16,220 nt of DNA from Bacillota bacterium (GTDB lineage: Bacteria; Bacillota; Clostridia; Acetivibrionales; Acetivibrionaceae): positions 1 through 16,220 of the forward strand of contig JAEZUI010000050.1 of the NCBI GenBank assembly GCA_023421115.1, read 5' to 3'. Under the pieces are notes generated by a model, which worked only from the letters and a program-made list of their open reading frames with translations, was not told the DNA's origin and searched no databases. Shown one piece after another: positions 1 to 6,486 of this stretch (positions within the stretch are counted from its first letter, which is position 1; each line of letters starts with the position of its first letter). A program made the position numbers and the translations under genes.

Positions 1-1140
1 ATTTACAGAAGCACAAAAAACTAAAGTCTTCTTATCTTTGACGTACTCCAAATAAGTACTGACAATTATATTATTTCTTTCAGGGATAAACAGTTTACTC
101 TCCAGATCTTGAGAATTGTACTTTATACCGTTTATTCTAACGCTTGAAAGGTCAATATTTGTTTTTATCCTTATGCACCTTACAGAAACAAGTTCATCTA
201 TTTCAACAGCTGTTTCTAAATCCAACTTATGTGCTACATTTTTGAATAAATTAAGCAAATTCTCTCCATCTGCTCTGTCGGGTGTAGCTGTAAGTCCCAG
301 TGTAAACTTAGGCTTAAAATATCCCAGTATTTTTCTATAGGTATCCGCTATTGCATGATGACACTCATCAATAATTATATAGCTAAATTCATCTTGAGCA
401 AATTCTTTTAAGTTTTGAGCTATACTCTGTATACTTCCACATACTACATAAGAATTTATGTCTTTCTCCTCTGCAACAAATGTGCCAACCGAAACCTCTG
501 GCCATATCTTTCCAAATGTTTTCTTAGCTTGGCTTATTAGCTCCTTTGTATGAGCAATAAATAGAGTTTTCTCTCCAACATTCTTTGCATCACTTACAGC
601 GGTTACTGTCTTTCCAGTCCCCGTTGCATGGTAAAGGAGAGCAATAGTTTCATTTTTATCTCTCATACTTTTCAAATTCTCAAGAGCTGATTCCTGATGC
701 TTTTTCAGCTCAATAATCTCTCCTTTTTGCTTCGGAAGATAATCATCTATTACTCTCAAAAATGGGATCTCACCTATAAATGTTCTAATTTCGTCCTTGA
801 CCTTTTCAGGTTGGTATTTTAGCTGATTATATGCCCATCTGAATACTTTCCAATTATTATAAACAAGGCTGTTCTGCTTTAGTAAGTCATCGAAATACTT
901 GTTACTTGAAATGAATTTTGGATTATGATACCTTTCTCCATCAATCTCAATCGCAATTTTCATCTCATCATTTTCCAGTGCAAAATCTATAGAACGGTGA
1001 TTTCCGTATATATCTACAAAAGGATATTGTATAAATAAATATTGTGATTTATCAGGACCAAATACATCACAAAACAACTCCATAAATTTGTCTTCTGCCG
1101 GACTTCCAAGCTTCCCTGATTTTATTATTTTGTAATTCAT
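1..1140 (-). CDS. DEAD/DEAH-box SF2 helicase with N-terminal Vsr/DUF559-like nuclease domain (3' end beyond window)
   Basis: The frame is open from the ATG at 1140 to the window edge (380 codons), so the C-terminus is missing. Residues about 13-115 look like a PD-(D/E)xK nuclease of the DUF559/Vsr type: E16 in SPAE, D52 in RSIDFAL, then E65 and D67 in IAIEIDGERYH. Residues about 145-380 are the first RecA-like lobe of an SF2 helicase: Walker A HATGTGKT (171-178), motif Ia AHTKELISQ, motif II DECH (258-261) and motif III LTATP (283-287). The edge cuts the protein near the start of lobe 2 (KTLVFCAS). It presumably translocates on and cleaves DNA. A good SD (AGGGGA) precedes the ATG, and it lies 20 nt after the HIT gene, so it should be co-transcribed. 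The domain calls are from motifs; the defence role is inferred from context. Confidence 0.88.
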   Translation of the reverse strand, partial: MNYKIIKSGKLGSPAEDKFMELFCDVFGPDKSQYLFIQYPFVDIYGNHRSIDFALENDEMKIAIEIDGERYHNPKFISSNKYFDDLLKQNSLVYNNWKVFRWAYNQLKYQPEKVKDEIRTFIGEIPFLRVIDDYLPKQKGEIIELKKHQESALENLKSMRDKNETIALLYHATGTGKTVTAVSDAKNVGEKTLFIAHTKELISQAKKTFGKIWPEVSVGTFVAEEKDINSYVVCGSIQSIAQNLKEFAQDEFSYIIIDECHHAIADTYRKILGYFKPKFTLGLTATPDRADGENLLNLFKNVAHKLDLETAVEIDELVSVRCIRIKTNIDLSSVRINGIKYNSQDLESKLFIPERNNIIVSTYLEYVKDKKTLVFCASVN

Positions 1141-1160
1141 ATGTTCTTCCCCTAATCTTT

Positions 1161-1553
1161 TTAGCCATCGTATTCAACAAGAGCCTTCTTTAACTTCCGT
1201 ATACCACCTCGAGGATTTTCAACATCTCCGCAAAACCTCGGAATTATATGTATGTGCAAGTGAAAAATTGTTTGACCAGCGGCTTCTCCCACATTAATTC
1301 CTATATTGTAGCCATCAGGCTTCAATTCATCATCAAGTAAAGCCTTTACTTTTATAATCAAATCATTAAATGCAATTATTTCATTTGTCGTTGCATCAAA
1401 GTAACTGGCATAATGCCTTTTAGGTATTATAAGCACATGTCCCTTGTTTACAGGATATTGATCATATATTGCAAATGCAAATTCATTTTCAATTATATAG
1501 TCTTTTTTATTGCAAAAAACACATAACGTTTGTGTTCCAGCATGAACTGTCAT
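1161..1553 (-). CDS. HIT-family (histidine triad) nucleotide hydrolase/transferase
   Basis: This 130-aa protein has the full HIT signature. The HxHxHxx triad is FHLHIHIIP (H98, H100, H102; the middle His is the expected nucleophile), preceded by the usual GQTIFHLH context. An N-terminal CVFC (C11, C14) is the zinc pair seen in the HinT/Fhit-like Zn-bearing branch, and KGHVLIIPKRHY matches the conserved strand and helix. The family hydrolyses nucleoside phosphoramidates, dinucleoside polyphosphates or adenylylated products in the cytosol; the substrate here cannot be read from sequence. The length is normal and all catalytic residues are present. A GGAGG lies about 12 nt before the ATG, a rather long spacing. 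It sits 30 nt after the receiver gene and 20 nt before the helicase, so it appears to be an integral operon member and not housekeeping. Confidence 0.93.
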   Translation of the reverse strand: MTVHAGTQTLCVFCNKKDYIIENEFAFAIYDQYPVNKGHVLIIPKRHYASYFDATTNEIIAFNDLIIKVKALLDDELKPDGYNIGINVGEAAGQTIFHLHIHIIPRFCGDVENPRGGIRKLKKALVEYDG

Positions 1554-1583
1554 TTTGGGCGGCTGCCTCCAGTTCTTTATTTT

Positions 1584-2663
1584 CTAGTCAGAAACCATAT
1601 TCGCTAATTTTTCTACTATTGTTTCTGCTTCTGCTTCAAAATCAAAATCTGGTTGACCTTGACGTGCATAATATGAGGAAAACCTATTAAGAATACTTTT
1701 TACAAAATATTCTTGTATTCTGATCTCTGGTGGCCAAAATTTTTCATTAAGCTGTTCTGGTGTATAAGTTAATATTCTTCTAAAATTAACATATCCGCCT
1801 AAAAACAAACTATTTTCAGGAAGCCAGTGATAATACTCTTTAAAATTATTCTTTATTGCAGGCAATACTGCGTTTTTCTTTTTTGATTGTTTTACTTCTT
1901 GTGTTAGTTGGAGGTTTATTGTTTCTTGTTTATCAATTTCACAGACCATTATTCTATCAGTTTTCATAACACCATTATGTTTAGCCAAATCACATGGAGG
2001 TGATAAAACAATACAGCACAAATCATCTTCTTTCGCTCTAATTATTGAACCCGTTCTAATTTGATCATTTATTGGTGGCTTTATATACATTTCTTCTGTA
2101 ACATAAGCTGGAACTTCATCGTCAATAAGATCTTGAATATGGGCTATTGCATATCGTAACAAAATTCTTTCAGTATCAATATCTTTTTCACATAATTTTT
2201 CCCAAATGTGTATTTGGGGATAAAGATTCTTCCAAAACACTCTATTCATTGCTCTTTCTATTATACCTTTACCTCCAATTACATTAAAAAGTCCAGTAGC
2301 ACATGATTTTATAAGCGTATTCACAATTTCCTCGTAAGTACTTTCACCCTTTTTGTATACTTTAATTGGAGAACCTTCTTCCAAATCCGTATCGGGAGTG
2401 CCTGTCATTACAGTAACAGGTACTCTATAGAAATCAATTATTGTATGAATAATTGTATTTCCGCTCTTTCCTCCATCTAACTTTATATCTACTATTACAC
2501 CGTTATATTCTTTATCCAATTCTTCTAACGCAGAATCAAACGTCTTTGATACAACTAGTTCAATTTTTGTATCTTCGGATTGGTGATTCATTCTTGAAAT
2601 TGTATCCATGCATGCCTCTGCATCCTCTGGAGAATCTTCAATCAATAAAAACTTATACATCAT
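1584..2663 (-). CDS. Response-receiver protein with C-terminal SPPCDL domain, no DNA-binding output
   Basis: Residues 3-118 form a receiver domain: acidic pair E9/D10, phospho-acceptor D59 (VIVDIKLDGG), conserved T87 (VTVMTGT) and lysine K104/K105 (VYKKG). All residues needed for phosphorylation are therefore present. Residues about 130-359 are not a helix-turn-helix output. They contain IRTGSIIRAKEDDLCCIVLSPPCDLA (SPPCDL at 221-226) and a C-terminal RFSSYYARQGQPD. I recall similar receiver proteins next to GHKL kinases in prokaryotic conflict systems, but I cannot assign a biochemical function to this domain. It starts 11 nt after the kinase stop. Two ATGs are in tandem (2663 and 2660); the AGGTG spacing slightly favours the second. 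The likely partner is the upstream 713-aa kinase. Output is probably through protein contact or an enzymatic activity, not transcription. Confidence 0.8.
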   Translation of the reverse strand: MMYKFLLIEDSPEDAEACMDTISRMNHQSEDTKIELVVSKTFDSALEELDKEYNGVIVDIKLDGGKSGNTIIHTIIDFYRVPVTVMTGTPDTDLEEGSPIKVYKKGESTYEEIVNTLIKSCATGLFNVIGGKGIIERAMNRVFWKNLYPQIHIWEKLCEKDIDTERILLRYAIAHIQDLIDDEVPAYVTEEMYIKPPINDQIRTGSIIRAKEDDLCCIVLSPPCDLAKHNGVMKTDRIMVCEIDKQETINLQLTQEVKQSKKKNAVLPAIKNNFKEYYHWLPENSLFLGGYVNFRRILTYTPEQLNEKFWPPEIRIQEYFVKSILNRFSSYYARQGQPDFDFEAEAETIVEKLANMVSD

Positions 2664-2674
2664 GTAACACCTCG

Positions 2675-4816
2675 CTATTCTGGACTCAAACGGAAATGAG
2701 CACCCTTATCGTTTTGTAATGCAGTAAGCAACAATCCATTACGGTTTGCAGCTTCCCCAGCTATAGAAAGACCTAATCCTGTTCCTTTGGGTTTTGTTGT
2801 AAATTGCGGTTCAAAAATCACACCACTTTCAAGCAATTTAGTATCAATACCAAGTCCAGAATCTTTATAATTGATTTGCCACTCATCATCTACATCTGAA
2901 ACTTCAATGAGAATATAACGATCGACACAATTTCTTTCATTAATCCAATATATGCTATTGTCAATTAAATTTGTAAATATGGTATAGAAATCTTGTTTCC
3001 AACCATTGAACCGCATTTTTTCTGAACACTTAATTGAGACAATAATATCTTTCAATTTAAGTTCATTTTCAAATACTGAAGTTACACCTGAAAGCACATC
3101 TATCAATAAAAATTCAGATTTAGTATCTTGTCTTTTTGCTGCTAAAGGATCTAAACGACTAAACAGATTCACAAAAACACTTGCGTTATCAGTAATTCCA
3201 GAAGTTAAATGTGTAATTTTGTCTACAGAATCCTCGGTTTGCTCAGTTTTAAATACCTCTCCATAAAATTTCAGATTAGGTATTTGGTTTTTAAAATAAT
3301 TCAAAGGTCGTCTACCTTCATGGAGAATAATGTTAATTATTTTCCCCAAAGTTGCTTGCCCTTGATAAACTGCTATAGCACGTTTAATATCCTCAATTGC
3401 TTCATTCTTTTGATCCTGTTCTTTTGAAATAATACTTTCAACTTCATCAATTACTATTTCGGATAATCCAGCCTTTTTTAAGGAAGATGAAACGGACTTT
3501 TTAAGCGAGGAGTAATCATATAATCCCTCTAAATCTTTTTCAATCTTTTTCCCTGGATTTGAAAGACCAATTTTTCTCCTAAACATAAACCGTCTTTCTT
3601 CCAGTTCTGCAATTGTAGCACATGTTATTTCTTTTAATCTTTCATATGCAGAATTACTTTTCAACCCATCCCTTGCACTTTTCTCCTCCAAATGAGAAAC
3701 TTCTTCTGATTCAATATGTACATATCCTACAACTTGGTTACTACTAATTCTCATGGATGGATTTTGAACACGTTGTTCATTTAATTTTAACCAATCATAA
3801 TCCGAATCCCCCAATGGACGAATTCGAAACCCATTTCTATATACACCAATACCATTTACGTCATTTAGAAGTTTTCTAGCCTGCAGTTTTGAAATATAGT
3901 GACCTGTATTTTCATCCTTTAATCCTCGCTGTATTAATTGATCAATAGCAGTTTTATCACGATCATACACACGAATATCAATCATAAGCTTTCCACAGCA
4001 TGTTTTTCCAAACTGAATATTAATTTTTTCCTCAATTCCATTTAAAATTTTTTGATTTTCATATGTTAAGGTTCCATTACCATCAGAATCAATTACACCG
4101 CTAATTTTGTAATCAAAAAGATCCAAAATTGGATAAGGAGTAAGATCTTCAGTAATAATTTCAGATTGTTCATCAAAGAATTTTTCAAAACGTAATGTTA
4201 TTTTAAATGTTTCGTCAAAAGTATCATCCGTTTTTGGTGGAATAAGCTTTTTCAATTCAAAACGTAGCTTATCTAGTGCTGTTGTATTCCATTCATTTTT
4301 TTTTGTTTTTCCACCATTAATGGTAAGGCGAGTTCCAGACTGCTCGTTAACACTTTCTGATTCTATCAATATATCTACTTGATCTAGGTACTCATATTTC
4401 TTAAATTGATCCCATTCTACATACAATCTTGTTCTTTCCCCGTCTTTATTAACTGTTTCAAGTAGCAAATCATCCCCTAGAATACTAGCTGCATATCTTC
4501 CTATACCTTTGCGTCCTTGCATTATTCTTCCTTTAGGACTTCTTCTCTCTTTTAATTTGTAATCTGTTGACGGAACAAGCCATTTATTTATTACATCGTC
4601 TGTAGACATACCATGTCCGAAATCTTCTATACACAATTCTAAGAAGTCCCTATTTTCATTACCCTTGAAACTTATAATTGCCTCGGGTGAGTCAGCATCA
4701 TAAGCATTTTTAACAAGTTCCACAATTGCTGCAAATTGATCTTGTATTAATTCTTCACCAATAGTGAGGACATGCCTTCCTGCAGGTCTAATCTTATACG
4801 TACCGGATTCATTCAT
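2675..4816 (-). CDS. Dual-GHKL protein: N-terminal Hsp90/MORC-like ATPase plus C-terminal histidine kinase
   Basis: Two separate Bergerat ATP folds are visible in 713 residues. Module 1 has N-box ELVKNAYDA (33-41), G1 DFGHGM (65-70) and glycine-rich lid GRKGIGRY (101-108), followed by a transducer-like segment GIGVYRNGFRIRPLG (322-336), as in Hsp90/MORC/MutL-like proteins. Module 2 has an H-box LHEGRRPL with candidate phospho-His H499, N-box NLIDNS (616-621), G1 DSGLGI (652-657), an F-box EPQFTTK, and G2 GTGLGLS (678-684), typical of sensor histidine kinases. Residues about 425-485 look like a charged coiled linker. No membrane segment is seen, so the sensor should be cytosolic. The start has an excellent SD (GGAGG, spacer 8). 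The receiver gene follows after 11 nt, which supports a phosphorelay pair. Its stimulus is unknown; DNA or a phage protein bound by module 1 is a guess. Confidence 0.88.
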   Translation of the reverse strand: MNESGTYKIRPAGRHVLTIGEELIQDQFAAIVELVKNAYDADSPEAIISFKGNENRDFLELCIEDFGHGMSTDDVINKWLVPSTDYKLKERRSPKGRIMQGRKGIGRYAASILGDDLLLETVNKDGERTRLYVEWDQFKKYEYLDQVDILIESESVNEQSGTRLTINGGKTKKNEWNTTALDKLRFELKKLIPPKTDDTFDETFKITLRFEKFFDEQSEIITEDLTPYPILDLFDYKISGVIDSDGNGTLTYENQKILNGIEEKINIQFGKTCCGKLMIDIRVYDRDKTAIDQLIQRGLKDENTGHYISKLQARKLLNDVNGIGVYRNGFRIRPLGDSDYDWLKLNEQRVQNPSMRISSNQVVGYVHIESEEVSHLEEKSARDGLKSNSAYERLKEITCATIAELEERRFMFRRKIGLSNPGKKIEKDLEGLYDYSSLKKSVSSSLKKAGLSEIVIDEVESIISKEQDQKNEAIEDIKRAIAVYQGQATLGKIINIILHEGRRPLNYFKNQIPNLKFYGEVFKTEQTEDSVDKITHLTSGITDNASVFVNLFSRLDPLAAKRQDTKSEFLLIDVLSGVTSVFENELKLKDIIVSIKCSEKMRFNGWKQDFYTIFTNLIDNSIYWINERNCVDRYILIEVSDVDDEWQINYKDSGLGIDTKLLESGVIFEPQFTTKPKGTGLGLSIAGEAANRNGLLLTALQNDKGAHFRLSPE

Positions 4817-4848
4817 TTCCTTACCTCCAATATAGCATTTTCCGTTTC

Positions 4849-4870
4849 TTATTCAAAAGCACTTGAATAA
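4849..4870. repeat. Perfect 8-bp inverted repeat upstream of the kinase gene
   Basis: TTATTCAA and TTGAATAA flank a 6-nt centre (GTGCTT on the minus strand), about 33 nt before the kinase start codon. No T-tract follows on the minus strand, so an intrinsic terminator is unlikely. An operator or a weak mRNA hairpin that sets kinase expression is possible. In A/T-rich DNA an 8-bp palindrome can arise by chance. Confidence 0.4.
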
Positions 4871-4895
4871 CATTTACAAATTCGTTAGAATGCAG

Positions 4896-4979
4896 CTATT
4901 TCAGATAAAACTCTAACATTTTTAATAAACCATTATCATTTGCATTTAACAACTCAGCAAAACTATACAGTTGTTTCAT
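4896..4979 (-). CDS. Possible 27-aa small ORF between drmMII and the kinase gene
   Basis: A short frame, MKQLYSFAELLNAND..., opens with ATG at 4979, 16 nt after the drmMII stop, and ends with TAG at 4896. It fills half of the 179-nt gap between the methyltransferase and kinase genes. It lacks a recognisable SD, and its ATG overlaps a TATAAT-like hexamer. It could be a leader peptide, the remnant of a lost gene (for example at the site where other systems place an extra gene) or chance. I do not recognise the peptide. Confidence 0.2.
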   Translation of the reverse strand: MKQLYSFAELLNANDNGLLKMLEFYLK

Positions 4980-4995
4980 TATAAAATAATTATCG

Positions 4996-6336
4996 TTATT
5001 GATCGTTTATCATCTCCTTCATAGCTTTAGCAATAGCTTGTGCCATAAGTGGTGGCACAGCATTTCCTACCTGTGTGAACTGCCAAGTTCTTGGTCCTTC
5101 AAACTTAAAGTTATCTGGAAAACTTTGGACTCTAGCTGCCTCCCTTACAGTAAGAGATCTACACTGTCTTATATCAGGGTGAATATTGTAATGCCCATCT
5201 TTCGATATATGTGCCACTATTGTGTGTGGAACATCATACCACCAGTGAACCTTAAATCTATCCTCAAAGTTTACCTTATTTTTATGTGTGCTGTCTTCTT
5301 CAGGGACCTCTTTATATCTAAGTTGTTCTCCCTCCATTGCCTTTTTGATTGCTATCGAATATATCCTTAAATCTCGTTTAAGATGACATCTTGCCTTATG
5401 ATTCAATACTCCTACGCCATCTTCACGCATTAACTTCTGGAATTCAGATAGTTCTTCTTTAGCAATATCGTAATCACTAAAGTAGTAATCATTTCCCTGC
5501 CCTGGCATGAGAAAAGGTAAATCTCCAATTGCATTTTTCGTATTTTGTTTCTCACCAAAAGATTGTACTTTATATTTTTGAAAATCAGGATAAATAGCCC
5601 CCTTTGGAAACTCACTTTTCCTGAAACCTATTAAAATCATTCTTTTCCTGCTTTGGTAAACCCCAAAATTCCTTGAATCAAGTATATTCTCAGTGTGGTC
5701 ACTATTCGGTCCAGACATTAATGTATATCCAATAGCAGAAAAAGACTTCTTAATACTTTTAAATATTTCACCCTCTTTTGCATTCAGTATACCCGGCACA
5801 TTTTCAAAAACGAAAACCTTCGGTTTAAAGTGATTAACTATATCTATATAGTAGCGAAATAAGTAATTCCTTTTGTCATCACGAACAGAATCTTTCATTC
5901 TTCCTCTTCCAATAAGTGAGTAAGCCTGACATGGCGGACCGCCAATAATTACATCTACCTTTGTAACTGTATTATACTCCATTGATTTTTCTATAAGCTT
6001 AATTATCTGTTTTGAAGAAGTTGTTCCCTCCTCAATATAAGGTTTTCCAAATGTCTTGTTTAGCACCTCAATATCGAGTTTTTCTTTTATTTCTGGATAT
6101 TTTTCAAAAATATCTTTCCTATCTTCTTCTACTGTTTTATAACTGTTTGATTTCCTAAGGTATTCATTATATAGATCAAGGTCATTCCTTTCCCTTAAAA
6201 AATGATAACATATTCTTGTTTTAAGAGTTTCACATGCCCATTTTTCTTTTTCAACATGTGCTATTACTTTAAAACCTTCTCTGAAAAAACCTTCAGTTAG
6301 ACCCCCTGCTCCAGAGAACAAGTCAATTACTACCAT
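4996..6336 (-). CDS. drmMII: DNA (cytosine-5) methyltransferase, DISARM class 2 DrmMII
   Basis: A 446-aa C5-cytosine methyltransferase with all main motifs: I VVIDLFSGAGGLTEGF (residues 2-17, SAM binding), IV GGPPCQAYS with catalytic Cys about 136, VI FVFENVPG, VIII QSRKRMILIGF, and X QVGNAVPPLMAQAIA at the C-terminus. About 100 residues between motifs I and IV form an insertion longer than in minimal Dcm-type enzymes. The frame continues upstream to a TTG at 6375. I place the start at the ATG at 6336, because GAGGG lies 5 nt before it and motif I begins at once. In class 2 DISARM this enzyme marks self DNA so that the host is spared; its target motif cannot be read here. It follows drmB after 150 nt and may have its own promoter. 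Confidence 0.9.
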   Translation of the reverse strand: MVVIDLFSGAGGLTEGFFREGFKVIAHVEKEKWACETLKTRICYHFLRERNDLDLYNEYLRKSNSYKTVEEDRKDIFEKYPEIKEKLDIEVLNKTFGKPYIEEGTTSSKQIIKLIEKSMEYNTVTKVDVIIGGPPCQAYSLIGRGRMKDSVRDDKRNYLFRYYIDIVNHFKPKVFVFENVPGILNAKEGEIFKSIKKSFSAIGYTLMSGPNSDHTENILDSRNFGVYQSRKRMILIGFRKSEFPKGAIYPDFQKYKVQSFGEKQNTKNAIGDLPFLMPGQGNDYYFSDYDIAKEELSEFQKLMREDGVGVLNHKARCHLKRDLRIYSIAIKKAMEGEQLRYKEVPEEDSTHKNKVNFEDRFKVHWWYDVPHTIVAHISKDGHYNIHPDIRQCRSLTVREAARVQSFPDNFKFEGPRTWQFTQVGNAVPPLMAQAIAKAMKEMINDQ

Positions 6337-6341
6337 ATTAA

Positions 6342-6346
6342 CCCTC
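6342..6346 (-). promoter_or_regulatory. Ribosome binding site that fixes the drmMII start
   Basis: GAGGG on the minus strand with a TTAAT spacer before the ATG at 6336. The alternative upstream TTG at 6375 has no SD and would add 13 residues of non-conserved sequence before methyltransferase motif I. Confidence 0.7.
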
Positions 6347-6393
6347 TTCCCTAATAACGTAATATTAATATTCAAATTTGATATATGCTTTAT

Positions 6394-6422
6394 ATTGTAC
6401 CAATAAGCTTTATTTTTTTAAA
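6394..6422 (-). promoter_or_regulatory. Candidate internal promoter for drmMII
   Basis: In the 150-nt A/T-rich gap between drmB and drmMII, the minus strand reads TTTAAA, 17 nt, TACAAT. The -10 matches consensus at five of six positions and the -35 is weak. An A-rich tract covers the -35 region and could act as an UP element. The gap contrasts with the overlap and short spacers elsewhere in the core. In this base composition such matches are common, so the call is tentative. Confidence 0.3.
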
Positions 6423-6486
6423 TATATTTTATGTGTTTTAAAAAGTATCCAAATATTCAATAGTTTTGAGAATAACATCAGCTATC

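Noticed and set aside
4999..5370. 123-codon plus-strand frame inside the methyltransferase gene
   Set aside because: It is antisense to conserved methyltransferase motifs VIII to X, has no SD and no protein-like motif. The same holds for the other plus-strand frames in the window.
6337..6375. N-terminal extension of drmMII from a TTG codon
   Set aside because: It has no SD, and the ATG at 6336 has GAGGG at good spacing directly before motif I.
6367..6460. Repeated AATATTCAA at 6367 and 6452 as a possible operator pair
   Set aside because: The copies are 85 bp apart in very A/T-rich DNA and only nine bases long. The rate of chance matches is too high.
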